A stretch of DNA of 64,000 bases from a virus. Shown in pieces: positions 1 to 10,139 of this stretch. The position numbers and the translations under genes were made by a program. Each line of letters opens with the position of its first letter. Within the stretch, counting starts at the first letter, position 1. The notes beneath the pieces are model-generated. The model saw nothing but the letters and a program-made list of their open reading frames with translations. It ran no database searches and had not been told where the DNA came from. The DNA is taken from positions 1 through 64,000 of the IMG/VR virus record IMGVR_UViG_3300042450_000503; one strand, given 5' to 3'.

Positions 1-419
1 ATAGAATTATCTTTATATTGATTAACTTGCTCTCTAAATTTTGCATTTGCATTGATTACATCCGTGTCTTGCGCCTCGGTAGCTGCTTTTGCTGCATTTT
101 CCCCGTCTCTCGTAAGAAGAGTAGCAAGATTAGCTTTTGCTTTTTGCTGCAAAACAATATCAGTCGTAGAAATTTTATTTACAGCATCTCCAATTTCTTT
201 TTGATTTTTAGCAGCTTGGTTTGTTTTTATTACTTGCTGATTAATAATAATCTCGTCGCTTTCTTTTTTTAATTTGCGTTGCTCTTCCTTCTCTTTAAGT
301 AATCTATCATCACGTAAAGCTCTTGCTCTTAAAAAATTTTCACCAAAAGATGCAATTCCTTGCGACCACATTGCCGCAGAGTCATCTTTTATTATTGTTG
401 GATTATCGTATGCACTCAT
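1..419 (-). CDS. Coiled-coil virion-associated protein, C-terminus cut by window edge
   Basis: From the ATG at 419 the leftward frame stays open for 139 codons to the window edge, so the C-terminus is missing. The visible part begins MSAYDNPTIIKDD and is rich in Lys, Glu, Ala, Asn and Gln with long helical, probably coiled-coil stretches. It starts 3 bases after the stop of the internal-virion-protein gene at 423-1268, so it belongs to the end of the late structural operon. An internal or ejected virion protein is inferred from position only; I do not recognise the family. Confidence 0.7.
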   Translation of the reverse strand, partial: MSAYDNPTIIKDDSAAMWSQGIASFGENFLRARALRDDRLLKEKEEQRKLKKESDEIIINQQVIKTNQAAKNQKEIGDAVNKISTTDIVLQQKAKANLATLLTRDGENAAKAATEAQDTDVINANAKFREQVNQYKDNS

Positions 420-422
420 ATA

Positions 423-1268
423 TTATTTTTTACCAAAGTTAATTGTACTAGGAATATTGTTACTTTTACCAAAGTTAATTGTACTAGGAATATTATTACT
501 TCTACTGCTAAAAGAACCTACGGCAGATGCCCCAGTTCCACTATTTGCAGCGCCAACAGTTCCTCCACCTAATCCTCCAAGGGCAGATCCCATTGCTCCA
601 AAAGCGCTCCCCCATGCTCCAGCCTCTGCGGCTTTAGCGCTTGCTTGATTTTGCATTGCTTGTTGTTCTTGACCTGCGGTATAGCCAAGATCTTGACTAG
701 TACGCGCTTCAGCGGCTTGAAACATAAATTGTTGACCAGCGGCCGCATTTTGTTGTAATCTTTGGCCTTCGCTTATTTGTATACCTTGCAACCTTTGTTG
801 CTCAGACATTTTTAATTGATTCTTTTGCATTTCGCCTTGAGCTTTCAATTTTTCATTTTCAGCTTCTTGACTTTCTAAACTAGCCGCAACACCTTTTTTA
901 CTTTGTAAAGCTGCTTGAGCTAATGCTGTAGCACCACCCGCACTTCCACCAGTTTCTCTTATGGTATCCAATGTATTTGCTAATGCAATATCGGTTTGTT
1001 CCATTTGAATTTCAGCAGATTTAGTGGCTACACCTAAGTTTGCATATGGGTTTGTAATTAATCCAGACAGATCTTTTGCCATGCCGCTAAGATCTTTATC
1101 ATTAGCGTATGGATTAACTATTTTTGCTCTAGAGGCTTTAATAGCCGCCATTTCTTGTCTTGCTCTAGCGGCGTCATTACGAGCGCCCTTAGCTGCTTGT
1201 GACGCTTGATTTGCTGATACTGCTCCTCCTACTAAAGCCACTCCGGCTCCTATACATGCTGCTGCCAT
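423..1268 (-). CDS. Internal virion protein (T7 gp14-like, inferred)
   Basis: 281 aa, rich in Ala, Gln and Gly. Residues 1-25 form a small Ala/Gly hydrophobic segment (MAAACIGAGVALVGGAV). The middle (about 80-200) is Gln/Glu-rich helix typical of internal virion or ejection proteins of short-tailed phages, and a Gly/Ala segment lies at about 225-250. The C-terminus ends in two copies of SNNIPSTINFGK, encoded by a 36-bp tandem repeat. It sits between the GNAT gene and the coiled-coil gene at the end of the late operon, the place where podoviruses keep internal core proteins. The function is inferred from composition and position. Confidence 0.7.
   Translation of the reverse strand: MAAACIGAGVALVGGAVSANQASQAAKGARNDAARARQEMAAIKASRAKIVNPYANDKDLSGMAKDLSGLITNPYANLGVATKSAEIQMEQTDIALANTLDTIRETGGSAGGATALAQAALQSKKGVAASLESQEAENEKLKAQGEMQKNQLKMSEQQRLQGIQISEGQRLQQNAAAGQQFMFQAAEARTSQDLGYTAGQEQQAMQNQASAKAAEAGAWGSAFGAMGSALGGLGGGTVGAANSGTGASAVGSFSSRSNNIPSTINFGKSNNIPSTINFGKK
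432..503. repeat. 36-bp tandem duplication at the 3' end of a virion gene
   Basis: Two adjacent 36-bp units (432-467 and 468-503) differ at few positions. They add exactly 12 codons to the C-terminus of the internal virion protein, so the reading frame is kept. Confidence 0.85.
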
Positions 1269-1271
1269 ATT

Positions 1272-1688
1272 CTATATTTTTATATTTTTTGATAATTCAT
1301 AAGACGGATCTTTATCTACGATATAACCCAATTTTTTATGCATACTTAATAAACTTTTATTTCTTCCAATGCTAAGTATAATTTCTTTATCCATTGCGCG
1401 TGCAATATCCTCTAAACTTAGTATTAATAACTCTAACGCTTCTACTCTGTCATTCTCTTTGTATGTAGGATCAGAAACAATAAACTCCATCCATGCTACT
1501 TTTGAATTAGTTAAATATAGAAAACCCGCCATAATCGGCTTGCCTTCTTTTTCTATTATTAATCCGCCTGTACCATTTAAAGGTAACATTTCTTTTGTTG
1601 GGTTGTCTCCCCAGTCTTTCCAATTAGCCCACCATTCAACCAGCATATCCCAATCGGATTCTAAAATTACTCTTGTATTTAATTTCAT
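1272..1688 (-). CDS. GNAT-like N-acetyltransferase in the structural module
   Basis: 138 aa with the shape of the GNAT fold: a central strand (GGLIIEKEGKPIMAGFLYL, 41-59), a strand (WMEFIVSDPTYK) and a late helix/strand (SLLSMHKKLGYI) matching the usual GNAT C-terminal arrangement. Small GNAT proteins commonly sit among the tail or internal-core genes of podoviruses, and T7 gp13 lies in the same place. The acetyl-CoA loop is not a perfect Q/RxxGxG/A, so enzymatic activity is uncertain. It follows the nozzle-like gene and precedes the gp14-like gene with 3 bases between. Confidence 0.65.
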   Translation of the reverse strand: MKLNTRVILESDWDMLVEWWANWKDWGDNPTKEMLPLNGTGGLIIEKEGKPIMAGFLYLTNSKVAWMEFIVSDPTYKENDRVEALELLILSLEDIARAMDKEIILSIGRNKSLLSMHKKLGYIVDKDPSYELSKNIKI

Positions 1689-1702
1689 TTAATTTTATTT
1701 AA

Positions 1703-3268
1703 TTAATAAGATGATTTAACAAAGTTTGATGATACTGAATATAATTCAGCATATTGCGGAGACAAAGGCGGCAATGGATTTTCAAAAATCATTGTTATGG
1801 TAGTATAAAACCCTTTAATACCATTCATTGATTGACCGTATATTATTTCCCCGTATGTTGGTAAAGTATTATTTATAATAGTACCAAAATATTTATTTTC
1901 TTTTCTTTTAAAATTATTTGTAAATAATTGGTTTTCTAAATCACCCAAGTTAAATGAATCAATAGTTTTGCTAATTGGTATTCCAATATCCGTGTTTGAA
2001 TATATGCTTTCTAATGCCCACCCGGTTGTACCTTCGTAATTAATAGTATTAAAGTTTTTCACAGCCGAAACCTCTGGATTGAAAACTAATGAAACAGATG
2101 AATTATATTGGGTAGTATAAAAATTACAATAATTAACTAAATCAATTACTGGATCTGCATAATGTTTCCAAATATTACCATTTTTAAATGTATAATAATT
2201 ATTTCTTAAACTGCCGGATAAATTGGGTTTATAAGAAAATCTACTAGTCCAACCTAATACATCTTCATCAAATGATAAGGTAGCATAATTCTCGGAATTG
2301 TAGGGCTGCATAGAAACAACATATTGTTTATTATGCATATCCCACCCTCCAATAATTTTACCAGCATTGCCTACATTAGATAAATTATCTCTAAAGTAAT
2401 CTATCATACCTATTGAAGATATTTCAGTTATACCATCTTGTGATAATCTCAATACTACATTTTGATTTCTATCTGTAAAGTATTTTCGATACCCATAAAT
2501 GGCAAAACTTTCAGGATTGGTACTTATGCCATAGTTACCAGCATATTGTTGAACCTGGCCAATTACTTGAGCTCCTGAAGTAGTCATTGGCTGACCCTCT
2601 GCGGAATAAATTGCATCTTTATCAATTAAGGCTCTACTTACTTTTAATTCTTGAAATATAATTAAGTTTGTGTCTTCTGCATATAATTTTTGTATTGAAC
2701 CAACCGAAGGATCAACACCTCTAGTTATATCTTCTCCAACAGAAAATTGATTTGTATTATTTACTCCCGTTCTAGAATTTAATACACCTGAATATATCAA
2801 TGTGCTTATTAAATGCTGCTGCTTAGAATCTGGCTCTATTAGGTAGGCCTTAACGCCAAGATCTACATCGGTATTATTATAACCTCCTTGTATTCTGGAC
2901 TCTTCAACAAACCAATCAGAAGACTGTTCAAAATAAGCATTAGGTATATATGTAAAATCAGCTATAGGCCCAAAAGTTAATACATTTAATACTGACGGAG
3001 CGCTATATTGTAATATTGATACCGGCTTATTTAAAGTTATGGTTGTACCATTTACATAGATAACTGAAGGCAACACATTTTCTGTTATACCTATCCACGA
3101 AACTAATTGCCCTACATTTATCTCTGGATTTGCGGTAGTTAATACTATAGTAGCACTGTTTGTAACATTTGCAGATAATGTGCTAACAGTATTAATTACA
3201 TCCACAATACTATCCAACTTTTTCAACCAAAATGAATTGAAATATTTTAATTCTAATGTTGCTGCCAT
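1703..3268 (-). CDS. Nozzle / tail tubular protein B-like structural protein
   Basis: 521 aa, beta-rich, with no signal peptide. Repeated aromatic/Gly strand motifs such as GGWDMHNKQYVVSMQP and TLSFDEDVLGWTSRFSYKP (about 305-345) are typical of the beta-propeller nozzle proteins of short-tailed phages. It lies directly downstream of the 1858-aa protein, whose N-terminus looks like the other half of the same family. The two may be a split version of one nozzle protein or two partner tail proteins. Role in the tail tip is inferred from motifs and gene order. Confidence 0.6.
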   Translation of the reverse strand: MAATLELKYFNSFWLKKLDSIVDVINTVSTLSANVTNSATIVLTTANPEINVGQLVSWIGITENVLPSVIYVNGTTITLNKPVSILQYSAPSVLNVLTFGPIADFTYIPNAYFEQSSDWFVEESRIQGGYNNTDVDLGVKAYLIEPDSKQQHLISTLIYSGVLNSRTGVNNTNQFSVGEDITRGVDPSVGSIQKLYAEDTNLIIFQELKVSRALIDKDAIYSAEGQPMTTSGAQVIGQVQQYAGNYGISTNPESFAIYGYRKYFTDRNQNVVLRLSQDGITEISSIGMIDYFRDNLSNVGNAGKIIGGWDMHNKQYVVSMQPYNSENYATLSFDEDVLGWTSRFSYKPNLSGSLRNNYYTFKNGNIWKHYADPVIDLVNYCNFYTTQYNSSVSLVFNPEVSAVKNFNTINYEGTTGWALESIYSNTDIGIPISKTIDSFNLGDLENQLFTNNFKRKENKYFGTIINNTLPTYGEIIYGQSMNGIKGFYTTITMIFENPLPPLSPQYAELYSVSSNFVKSSY

Positions 3269-3306
3269 AATTAATAATTACTTGTTTTTATTCTTTTTTA
3301 ACTTAT

Positions 3307-6300
3307 TTATAATGGTAATGTTGTAAATTCATAAGGAAAATATGCTCCATTAATATAACCAACGCTTTGCTCAATATAAAACAAAACATAATATTTAGTG
3401 TTAGGCAATAAGCCTGTTATTGTATAACTTTGTATTGTAGGACTATTTGTAATATTGTAAGAAGTTAAAGGATATATATCTTTGGTAGGCGTGGTGCAAT
3501 CAGTTGCCCATGTTAACCAGTATGATATTCCAACCCCATCTGCCGTAAACCAAACAGTTGCATCAGTTGTTGTAATATTACTTATATTTCTAATCCGTAA
3601 ATTACTGCCAAAAACATCATATGATCCAGATAATCTATATGTTATAAAAGGAACAGTATAATAAAATGGGCTTGCGTATCTAAAATCTCTATTATAACCT
3701 AATATAGTGCTAAGCCCGGGTAAAGTCACTACTGCTCCGGTGTTAGAAACTTTAGCAGAATTAAAAGCCATATAAAAAGCGTCAGTATTCAAGATATTTT
3801 GAGTAACCGGGAATGTTGAATTTTGAAAAGTATAAAATCTATTAGCTATAGGAGGCGCCCATAATGTTTGAAAACTAGAAGTTGTAAAAAATTGGTTTAC
3901 AAATGTAGCGTCTTTGCTTTGAACATATATATATTGATGAGGCTTCCAAGAAATAGAACTTGTTTGAAATGATTCTTTAAAAGTAAGAGTTGTTCCATTT
4001 GGAATAGTATTATTACTAGACAATGTTATTAAACTGCCCGCTGGATTCACATTAGTTATTTGAGTACTAGCATTTAACCATAATCCTTCCGCTAATAATC
4101 CATTAATAGATTCAGAAGTAGGTGCTATTGTAACGGAATTTGCGGATGGCTGCGTGCCAACAGATACTATTCCGGTTGATATAAAATTAAATCCAGTTGA
4201 AGGGTCCTGCGTTAAATAAGGTACGCCATTTGGATAATTAGTTAAAAATTCACTTAATCCAATTAAATATCTTTCTTTAGGAAAGAAAGGGCCATTGTAT
4301 AATGGTAAACCAACGCTTGGTGTTGGATATATTTTATTGTAATAATAATTTGCGTCTTCTACAACAGCGTATATACCTAATGCACCAGTAGTTCCTGGGT
4401 TGTTAACTCTTTTAATAGCAAAGCAATATTCCCCTGGAGTAGATACTCTTACAATTCCAGTAGTTGCTGCCGGTAAGGTAGAGTCACCATTACAATAAAC
4501 TTGTATTGCAGCATTCCAATCTGCAACAGTTGTTCCGGCGTTATTTGCGTCTTTAACTAATTGCCATGTGTTATTAGGCGCTTGACTAGATTGTCTATAA
4601 TAAATTAATAATCTAGCCTCAGCTTCAGCAGAGCCTTCATCAACTCCAGCAGCCTGTGATTGTAATTTAAACCGTAAACTTCCTTTTGTTAAGCCCGTAG
4701 GGCTTGGCAAGCTTGGAGGTATTGGATATATCCCCTGCGTTATATTTTGCCAAGATGGGTTTATAATCACGGCCCAGCCTCCACCCGCAATTAACCCGGG
4801 AGGCGTAGGTAATTCACTAACTAGATTAGTTGTTCTATCCCCTACATAAACAGCAAAAAAAGTGCCGCCTTCCCAATAATCACCTTGATTATCCCAATAT
4901 TCTAAATTAGTAGAAATTGTTTCAGGCCCAACTGTTATTGTAAATGAAACGGTATCTTCTAAAGTAGAATAATCAAGATCTATATTTATTAATGGAGATG
5001 GCGGGTTTGTAGCAAAGGACATAGCGTCCTGTACTTTAACAGAAATAGGATAAACCCCTAAAGGTATATTAGGATCAATTAAACTTAATACTCCAGTAGC
5101 AGCCGTTAAACTAAAATAATTCATATTATTTCCTGATAATATACTAAAATATAGTCCGTCTTGATCGTCAACTTGCGCGGGAATTGATTTATGAGCCCCG
5201 TTTGTAGCTGTTAATGTTACAATATTAGTAGCGTTTGCACTAATAACCCTATCATATTGAGAATCTGGCAATAAAAATTTTGGAGCAGCATTTTTAAGTC
5301 TACCTGTAAATTGTAATTGTGATGCAATACCTGAGTATGTTGCTAATATTTTAAAAGTAAAGGAACTTTCTGTAGGAGCATTAAAATTAAATAAAAAATC
5401 ATTTAAAATTTTAACTCTATAAGTCTTAGGTAAAGACCCCGCAACTAATGCAAATTTACTAACAAAATTAATAGGTATTGGGGCTGCATTATTGTAAACA
5501 GAAACTAATTGGATGCTATCTAATGTTAAAGCAATATTTGTATTATTTAATACATAGAATTCATCTGTTATATATGGAGAATCATCATATCCAGTATGAT
5601 CTGGATCAACATCTGAGCCAAGTGGATTTTGTGACTCTCTAAAATCAAATCCAACATCGCTAAGTTGAGAAGCTCCGTCAAAACCAGTATTTACGTCAAA
5701 ATTAAGATCTGATATATAACCAGTGCTTGCGGTTTCCCAAAATATATCTAATAATGATTCAACGGGTCGGGTTTCATATACGCTCAATGTAGGTAGCATG
5801 TTATCAGCAACCTCCCCAATTGATTTAGACGTAGAAACTCTTCCAATTAAAGGATTATTTTCTAATTGATAAAAATTTAATCCAGCAGTGCCTTTTATAT
5901 TATCTACTGTATTTTGTAAAAAATTAAGATCCGTTGCATACGCAATTGTATTAACCAAGTCAGCTTTTCTAACTGGATAATATTGAATATTTTCTGCTTT
6001 TGTTATTATAAAATCTTTCCATTCGCCACCTATAGCATTTGCATCTAATAAGACGTTAGGGGGTGTAAATTTTATTATGCCGGTATTTCCGGTAATATCT
6101 ATAGGATCTATTTCAATGGAACTTATAACCGTATTTTTAAACCAAGGATAAGGTAAAGATTGCCCTCCTGGAGGGGTTGGATTATTTACTGGTACGGCGG
6201 CCTGCACACATTGTATCCCATCTCCAACTTTTATAATTCTCATAAAATTTGCTACTTGACTTGAAATAGAAAATTTTATTGTATCGGCTGTATAATTAGT

Positions 6301-8883
6301 TACAATATTTTCACCCAATAAAGGAATTTTAGTAGAATAGTTTTCTACTCTTCCATATAATTCAACACTACTTCTGTATTGTGTTTGATCAGGGCCAACT
6401 TCATTTAAATCTCTTGGCACTTTATTAATATTATCATTTATTAAAACTATATGGGCAGTTTTATTGGTTTCATTTACAGGAAAATTAGTAATATTTATTC
6501 CGTTTTGCAATGAACTTGTTTGGGAAGATGTAGCTCCAAATACTGTTATAGGTAAATTAACACCTGATGTTGGCGGAGTTTGATCTATTGCAAAAGTAGT
6601 AGCGTTTATTATTTGATTTACTATTGCCGCGGTTGGAGAAGGTAATATTCCAGATATTGAATCCCCAATCTTAAGCAATGAAGTTGTATATAATCCACCA
6701 GGCAAAGTTATTACCGTAGATCCAGAACTCCATGATACATTTGGTATTTGTGTTGTATATGAAGTTGTAGGGTCTGTATATATAACTTGAGAACCAGAGG
6801 TTTGTTTATATGGATAGCCATTCAACATTCCTGGAAGATATACATTATAGTAATCTTGTTCTTTTTGTTTTACAACTACTTTATAAGAATACCACCCTAT
6901 TTGATTTAAACTATATGAATATTTAATATCAGGAGGCGAGTTTGTTCCGGTCCAATTATATATATCATTTATTGCCCCATCGGTTACTAAACTTCCTTCA
7001 CTTGAGCCTTGCAATACTTTTACATAATCCGTATATTTTCCCCTTAAGTATGTTCCGTCAATAGGAAAGTTTCTTTCAGCGGGTAAGGCAGCTAATGTAT
7101 AGGTATATATATTATCATTGGTCCCGCTTATTGCCCCTGCCGTTATTTGAAACCCGGACGTAGTATTCCCAAGCGTTGCTCCTGAAATTGTTGCGTATAA
7201 TCCAGGGGTTCCATTTGGAATACTTCTTGTTGATTTTATTGTATCATTTACTAATAAAGTTAATGCATTTCCAAACCATTTTTTTACGCCTGGAAACAAT
7301 AAGTTATTTTCAGCAATATATGGAGCATATACAGTTGAACCGCTAAACCCAGCTGTTTTTTCTAGATCTACAGTAGACAATATTACAGATGATTGTCTTC
7401 CAAATTTATCGCTTAATATAAACCCAACTTGGTAATTCCTGTTTTGTTTTAATGTGTGGTTAGGGTATTCTATAAAATTAGAAAATATATCATTCTTTGG
7501 TTGAATGGATGCATTGTAATTTATAGAAGTAGGCGCATTATAATTAGTATATATATTACCATATATAATTCTATTACTAACTATCTCTTGAGTTAAAGCT
7601 CTAGTTGGAATCTTATCATAAACCCTAACAATTTGTTCTTCTGTTAATGTTTTATATGGCTTTTGTGATTGGTATGTATATGTATATATATTTGTATTTA
7701 AGTTATATAAATCAGAGACAGGTATTGAATCTAATACTTTAGGTATATTAGAGTTTGATTCTTTGTATAAAATTTCAATTGATTGTATTTTATATGAATT
7801 AATAATATTTTTACCAATATCAGGTAATGGAACTAATATTTCTATATTATTAGTGTTATTAATCATCCATTTTATTATAGTGCTTCTATATGCGGCTTGT
7901 TCATCACCATTTATGAAATATCCTTTTTGATTTGGAATAAATGCTATTTGTGAAAAAGGAGATAATAAAGAATATTCATTATCGTCAAATTTAAATCTAT
8001 AACTAAATCTAACATATTTATTCTCTAAATAAGCAGGATCCCCCGGCCAATTAGGATTCTCCTCCTGGTTGGACATTGTGGATATTAAAAATGTTAATGC
8101 ATCTCCATTGGTAATATGTGGGGCTGGTGTAGCTTGATATAATGTAACAACATTACCAACAACCCCGGTAACAATCATAAAATCATCACCTGAAATTGTA
8201 TTTGATATTAAAGTCATACCTTTTATAATGCCTGTTGCAGATGCAACCGTAATATTTAAATAAGGCGCCGTTTGAGTTGCGGTAGCAGTCGTAGTAATTT
8301 TTTTATATAATAAAGGACTTTCTATAGGCGCGTATTTAGCAACAGATATTTGTACTTCATCTGTATAATAATTTGGATTGGCTATAGCGCTAAAATAATT
8401 TATTTTTCTAGGTTGATTTCTATTGTCGGTCCAAAATAGCAATCCTTCTATTAAATTTAAACCTAATATTAAATTTGTTTTAGAAAAATTTAAAAATGAT
8501 CCTTCAACTAAAGTGCTGTAAATGGCGGTATTAAAATCATATACCGTTATTTTATGCACCGTATTTACTGGAGCTAAATTAATTTCAGCAGGTACTAAGT
8601 CTGTATAATTTGTTAAAAATTGGTATATTCTATTATTTTGATTGTCCATGAACATTCCTATGCATTCTAAGCCTACCGCAGTTTCTAATGGTAATTTTAT
8701 ACCATTAACAACTTTAGTTAATTGGTAATTACCTAAAACATTTTGCAATGTACCAATACTATCTTGTTCCGATTTACCAACCGATATATTTAAAGCATCT
8801 CTATATTCACTATTTGGTATAAGTCTATCGTCTAAATCTTTATTCATTTTAGATGATAGAAAACTATTTTTTACTTCAGCCAT
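3307..8883 (-). CDS. Giant tail nozzle / stabilization protein with Ig/FN3-like modules
   Basis: 1858 aa. Residues 1-60 (NSFLSSKMNKDLDDRLIPN, then EYRDALNISVGKSEQD) match a start common to large tail-hub or stabilization proteins of Bacteroidota podoviruses, followed by beta-propeller-like sequence to about 520. The middle is Thr/Asn/Gly-rich beta structure. About 1230-1370 looks like a cadherin/Ig-type domain (VDDQDGLYFSILSG, GVYPISVKVQDA), and the last roughly 110 residues look like a fibronectin type III domain (ITGLLPNTKYYVLFYI). It is far longer than a plain nozzle, suggesting inserted surface-binding modules. It follows the 414-aa adaptor gene by 5 bp. Receptor binding is inferred. Confidence 0.65.
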   Translation of the reverse strand: MAEVKNSFLSSKMNKDLDDRLIPNSEYRDALNISVGKSEQDSIGTLQNVLGNYQLTKVVNGIKLPLETAVGLECIGMFMDNQNNRIYQFLTNYTDLVPAEINLAPVNTVHKITVYDFNTAIYSTLVEGSFLNFSKTNLILGLNLIEGLLFWTDNRNQPRKINYFSAIANPNYYTDEVQISVAKYAPIESPLLYKKITTTATATQTAPYLNITVASATGIIKGMTLISNTISGDDFMIVTGVVGNVVTLYQATPAPHITNGDALTFLISTMSNQEENPNWPGDPAYLENKYVRFSYRFKFDDNEYSLLSPFSQIAFIPNQKGYFINGDEQAAYRSTIIKWMINNTNNIEILVPLPDIGKNIINSYKIQSIEILYKESNSNIPKVLDSIPVSDLYNLNTNIYTYTYQSQKPYKTLTEEQIVRVYDKIPTRALTQEIVSNRIIYGNIYTNYNAPTSINYNASIQPKNDIFSNFIEYPNHTLKQNRNYQVGFILSDKFGRQSSVILSTVDLEKTAGFSGSTVYAPYIAENNLLFPGVKKWFGNALTLLVNDTIKSTRSIPNGTPGLYATISGATLGNTTSGFQITAGAISGTNDNIYTYTLAALPAERNFPIDGTYLRGKYTDYVKVLQGSSEGSLVTDGAINDIYNWTGTNSPPDIKYSYSLNQIGWYSYKVVVKQKEQDYYNVYLPGMLNGYPYKQTSGSQVIYTDPTTSYTTQIPNVSWSSGSTVITLPGGLYTTSLLKIGDSISGILPSPTAAIVNQIINATTFAIDQTPPTSGVNLPITVFGATSSQTSSLQNGINITNFPVNETNKTAHIVLINDNINKVPRDLNEVGPDQTQYRSSVELYGRVENYSTKIPLLGENIVTNYTADTIKFSISSQVANFMRIIKVGDGIQCVQAAVPVNNPTPPGGQSLPYPWFKNTVISSIEIDPIDITGNTGIIKFTPPNVLLDANAIGGEWKDFIITKAENIQYYPVRKADLVNTIAYATDLNFLQNTVDNIKGTAGLNFYQLENNPLIGRVSTSKSIGEVADNMLPTLSVYETRPVESLLDIFWETASTGYISDLNFDVNTGFDGASQLSDVGFDFRESQNPLGSDVDPDHTGYDDSPYITDEFYVLNNTNIALTLDSIQLVSVYNNAAPIPINFVSKFALVAGSLPKTYRVKILNDFLFNFNAPTESSFTFKILATYSGIASQLQFTGRLKNAAPKFLLPDSQYDRVISANATNIVTLTATNGAHKSIPAQVDDQDGLYFSILSGNNMNYFSLTAATGVLSLIDPNIPLGVYPISVKVQDAMSFATNPPSPLINIDLDYSTLEDTVSFTITVGPETISTNLEYWDNQGDYWEGGTFFAVYVGDRTTNLVSELPTPPGLIAGGGWAVIINPSWQNITQGIYPIPPSLPSPTGLTKGSLRFKLQSQAAGVDEGSAEAEARLLIYYRQSSQAPNNTWQLVKDANNAGTTVADWNAAIQVYCNGDSTLPAATTGIVRVSTPGEYCFAIKRVNNPGTTGALGIYAVVEDANYYYNKIYPTPSVGLPLYNGPFFPKERYLIGLSEFLTNYPNGVPYLTQDPSTGFNFISTGIVSVGTQPSANSVTIAPTSESINGLLAEGLWLNASTQITNVNPAGSLITLSSNNTIPNGTTLTFKESFQTSSISWKPHQYIYVQSKDATFVNQFFTTSSFQTLWAPPIANRFYTFQNSTFPVTQNILNTDAFYMAFNSAKVSNTGAVVTLPGLSTILGYNRDFRYASPFYYTVPFITYRLSGSYDVFGSNLRIRNISNITTTDATVWFTADGVGISYWLTWATDCTTPTKDIYPLTSYNITNSPTIQSYTITGLLPNTKYYVLFYIEQSVGYINGAYFPYEFTTLPL

Positions 8884-8888
8884 TTATT

Positions 8889-10133
8889 TTAGTGTTTAAT
8901 CCATTTCGACTTCCCTCTTAATACTTGTGTAATCTCTTCTAATTTAATATTAGAAAGTCTAATTTTTGTGTTTCTTAACTTTGCTGTTTTTTCTCTACGA
9001 AGTCTTTGTACTAAATATTCAGGTTGATTTATACGTAAAGAAATAACAGCGTGAATAATATAAGCATATAAAGCCTCTTCCGCTAATTTAGGCACTTTTG
9101 TGTCTAAATCATAAGCCAATCCATCTGATATATATTCTAATACAATAAGTTTATCTCTTAGATCACTACTAAAAGACATTTTACCTTCTCTATCATTTAT
9201 TGTAAAATAACCATTAATATTTGCATATTGCGGATCTAAACCGTATTGGCGCCCGTAAGCATAATAGTCCCATTGGTATCCGTCTCCATAATTATTTATA
9301 TTGTTTGCGCCATTTTGTAGGCCAAACAAATTAAGGAAATTATCATTGGCCCATCTTTCTTCTGTTAATGAATCTCCTTCAATATTATCACTAAAATTAT
9401 CTTGTATAGGAACACCTCGAGTATCTTGTATAGGATTTTCATAAGGGTTTATAGTAAGATTATTTGCTGGATATATTGGGTGTTTAACTCCGTAATCGTC
9501 AATCCATGATACCTTAACATAGTTAACATAGTCTTGAGGCAATATAATACTTAAACTGGGCGGTATATTTAATTCCATAGAATGGATGCTTTTTAAAGTA
9601 TCATAGCTAAACTCTTGCATTGCGCGCTTAGCGTGAAATATTACATCCGTTCTTTTAACATCACTAATTAATTTTCCGGTTCCAACATATGCGACCATAA
9701 AATTATTAATAACATCGTTTAAAGTAATATAAGAATAGCTACCATAATTTTCTTCAACGGTGTTGCCATATGCATAACTGCCAGGTATTAATGGATTTCC
9801 ATAATTACCACCATCTAATGTTTTAAGCTGTACAACTATATAACTATTTAAGGCCGGAGCATTACCTACGGTAAATACAATTGCATTTCCTAAAACAGAA
9901 TAATTTGCAATAACCTCTGTAAAACTACCTGGAAAACCGGTGGAGCTAATATATAATTTGTAATTATTTAAGGCATAGTCAATATCGTTTGGATCGTAGC
10001 CGCCGTAAATTAAATCCGTATTAAACGTTGTTAAAAAAGTAAGATTAGTACCACTTGTTTGTATAAAGCCCTGTGCTCCTTCGTAGTATTGTCTATTTGT
10101 TTCAGTAATTAAACCGTTATTAGGTGTTGGCAT
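8889..10133 (-). CDS. Head-tail adaptor / tail tubular protein A-like
   Basis: 414 aa. The N-terminal 120 residues are beta-rich. About 140-200 (LISDVKRTDVIFHAKRAMQEFSYD in two parts) is the helical part usual for tail-tube adaptor proteins, followed by the strand LPQDYVNYVKVSWIDDYG. The C-terminal helix (LAEEALYAYIIHAVISLR) and basic tail follow. Position between the 237-aa connector-like gene and the nozzle gene matches the podovirus order connector, adaptor, nozzle. No enzymatic motif is seen. Confidence 0.6.
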   Translation of the reverse strand: MPTPNNGLITETNRQYYEGAQGFIQTSGTNLTFLTTFNTDLIYGGYDPNDIDYALNNYKLYISSTGFPGSFTEVIANYSVLGNAIVFTVGNAPALNSYIVVQLKTLDGGNYGNPLIPGSYAYGNTVEENYGSYSYITLNDVINNFMVAYVGTGKLISDVKRTDVIFHAKRAMQEFSYDTLKSIHSMELNIPPSLSIILPQDYVNYVKVSWIDDYGVKHPIYPANNLTINPYENPIQDTRGVPIQDNFSDNIEGDSLTEERWANDNFLNLFGLQNGANNINNYGDGYQWDYYAYGRQYGLDPQYANINGYFTINDREGKMSFSSDLRDKLIVLEYISDGLAYDLDTKVPKLAEEALYAYIIHAVISLRINQPEYLVQRLRREKTAKLRNTKIRLSNIKLEEITQVLRGKSKWIKH

Positions 10134-10139
10134 AATTTA

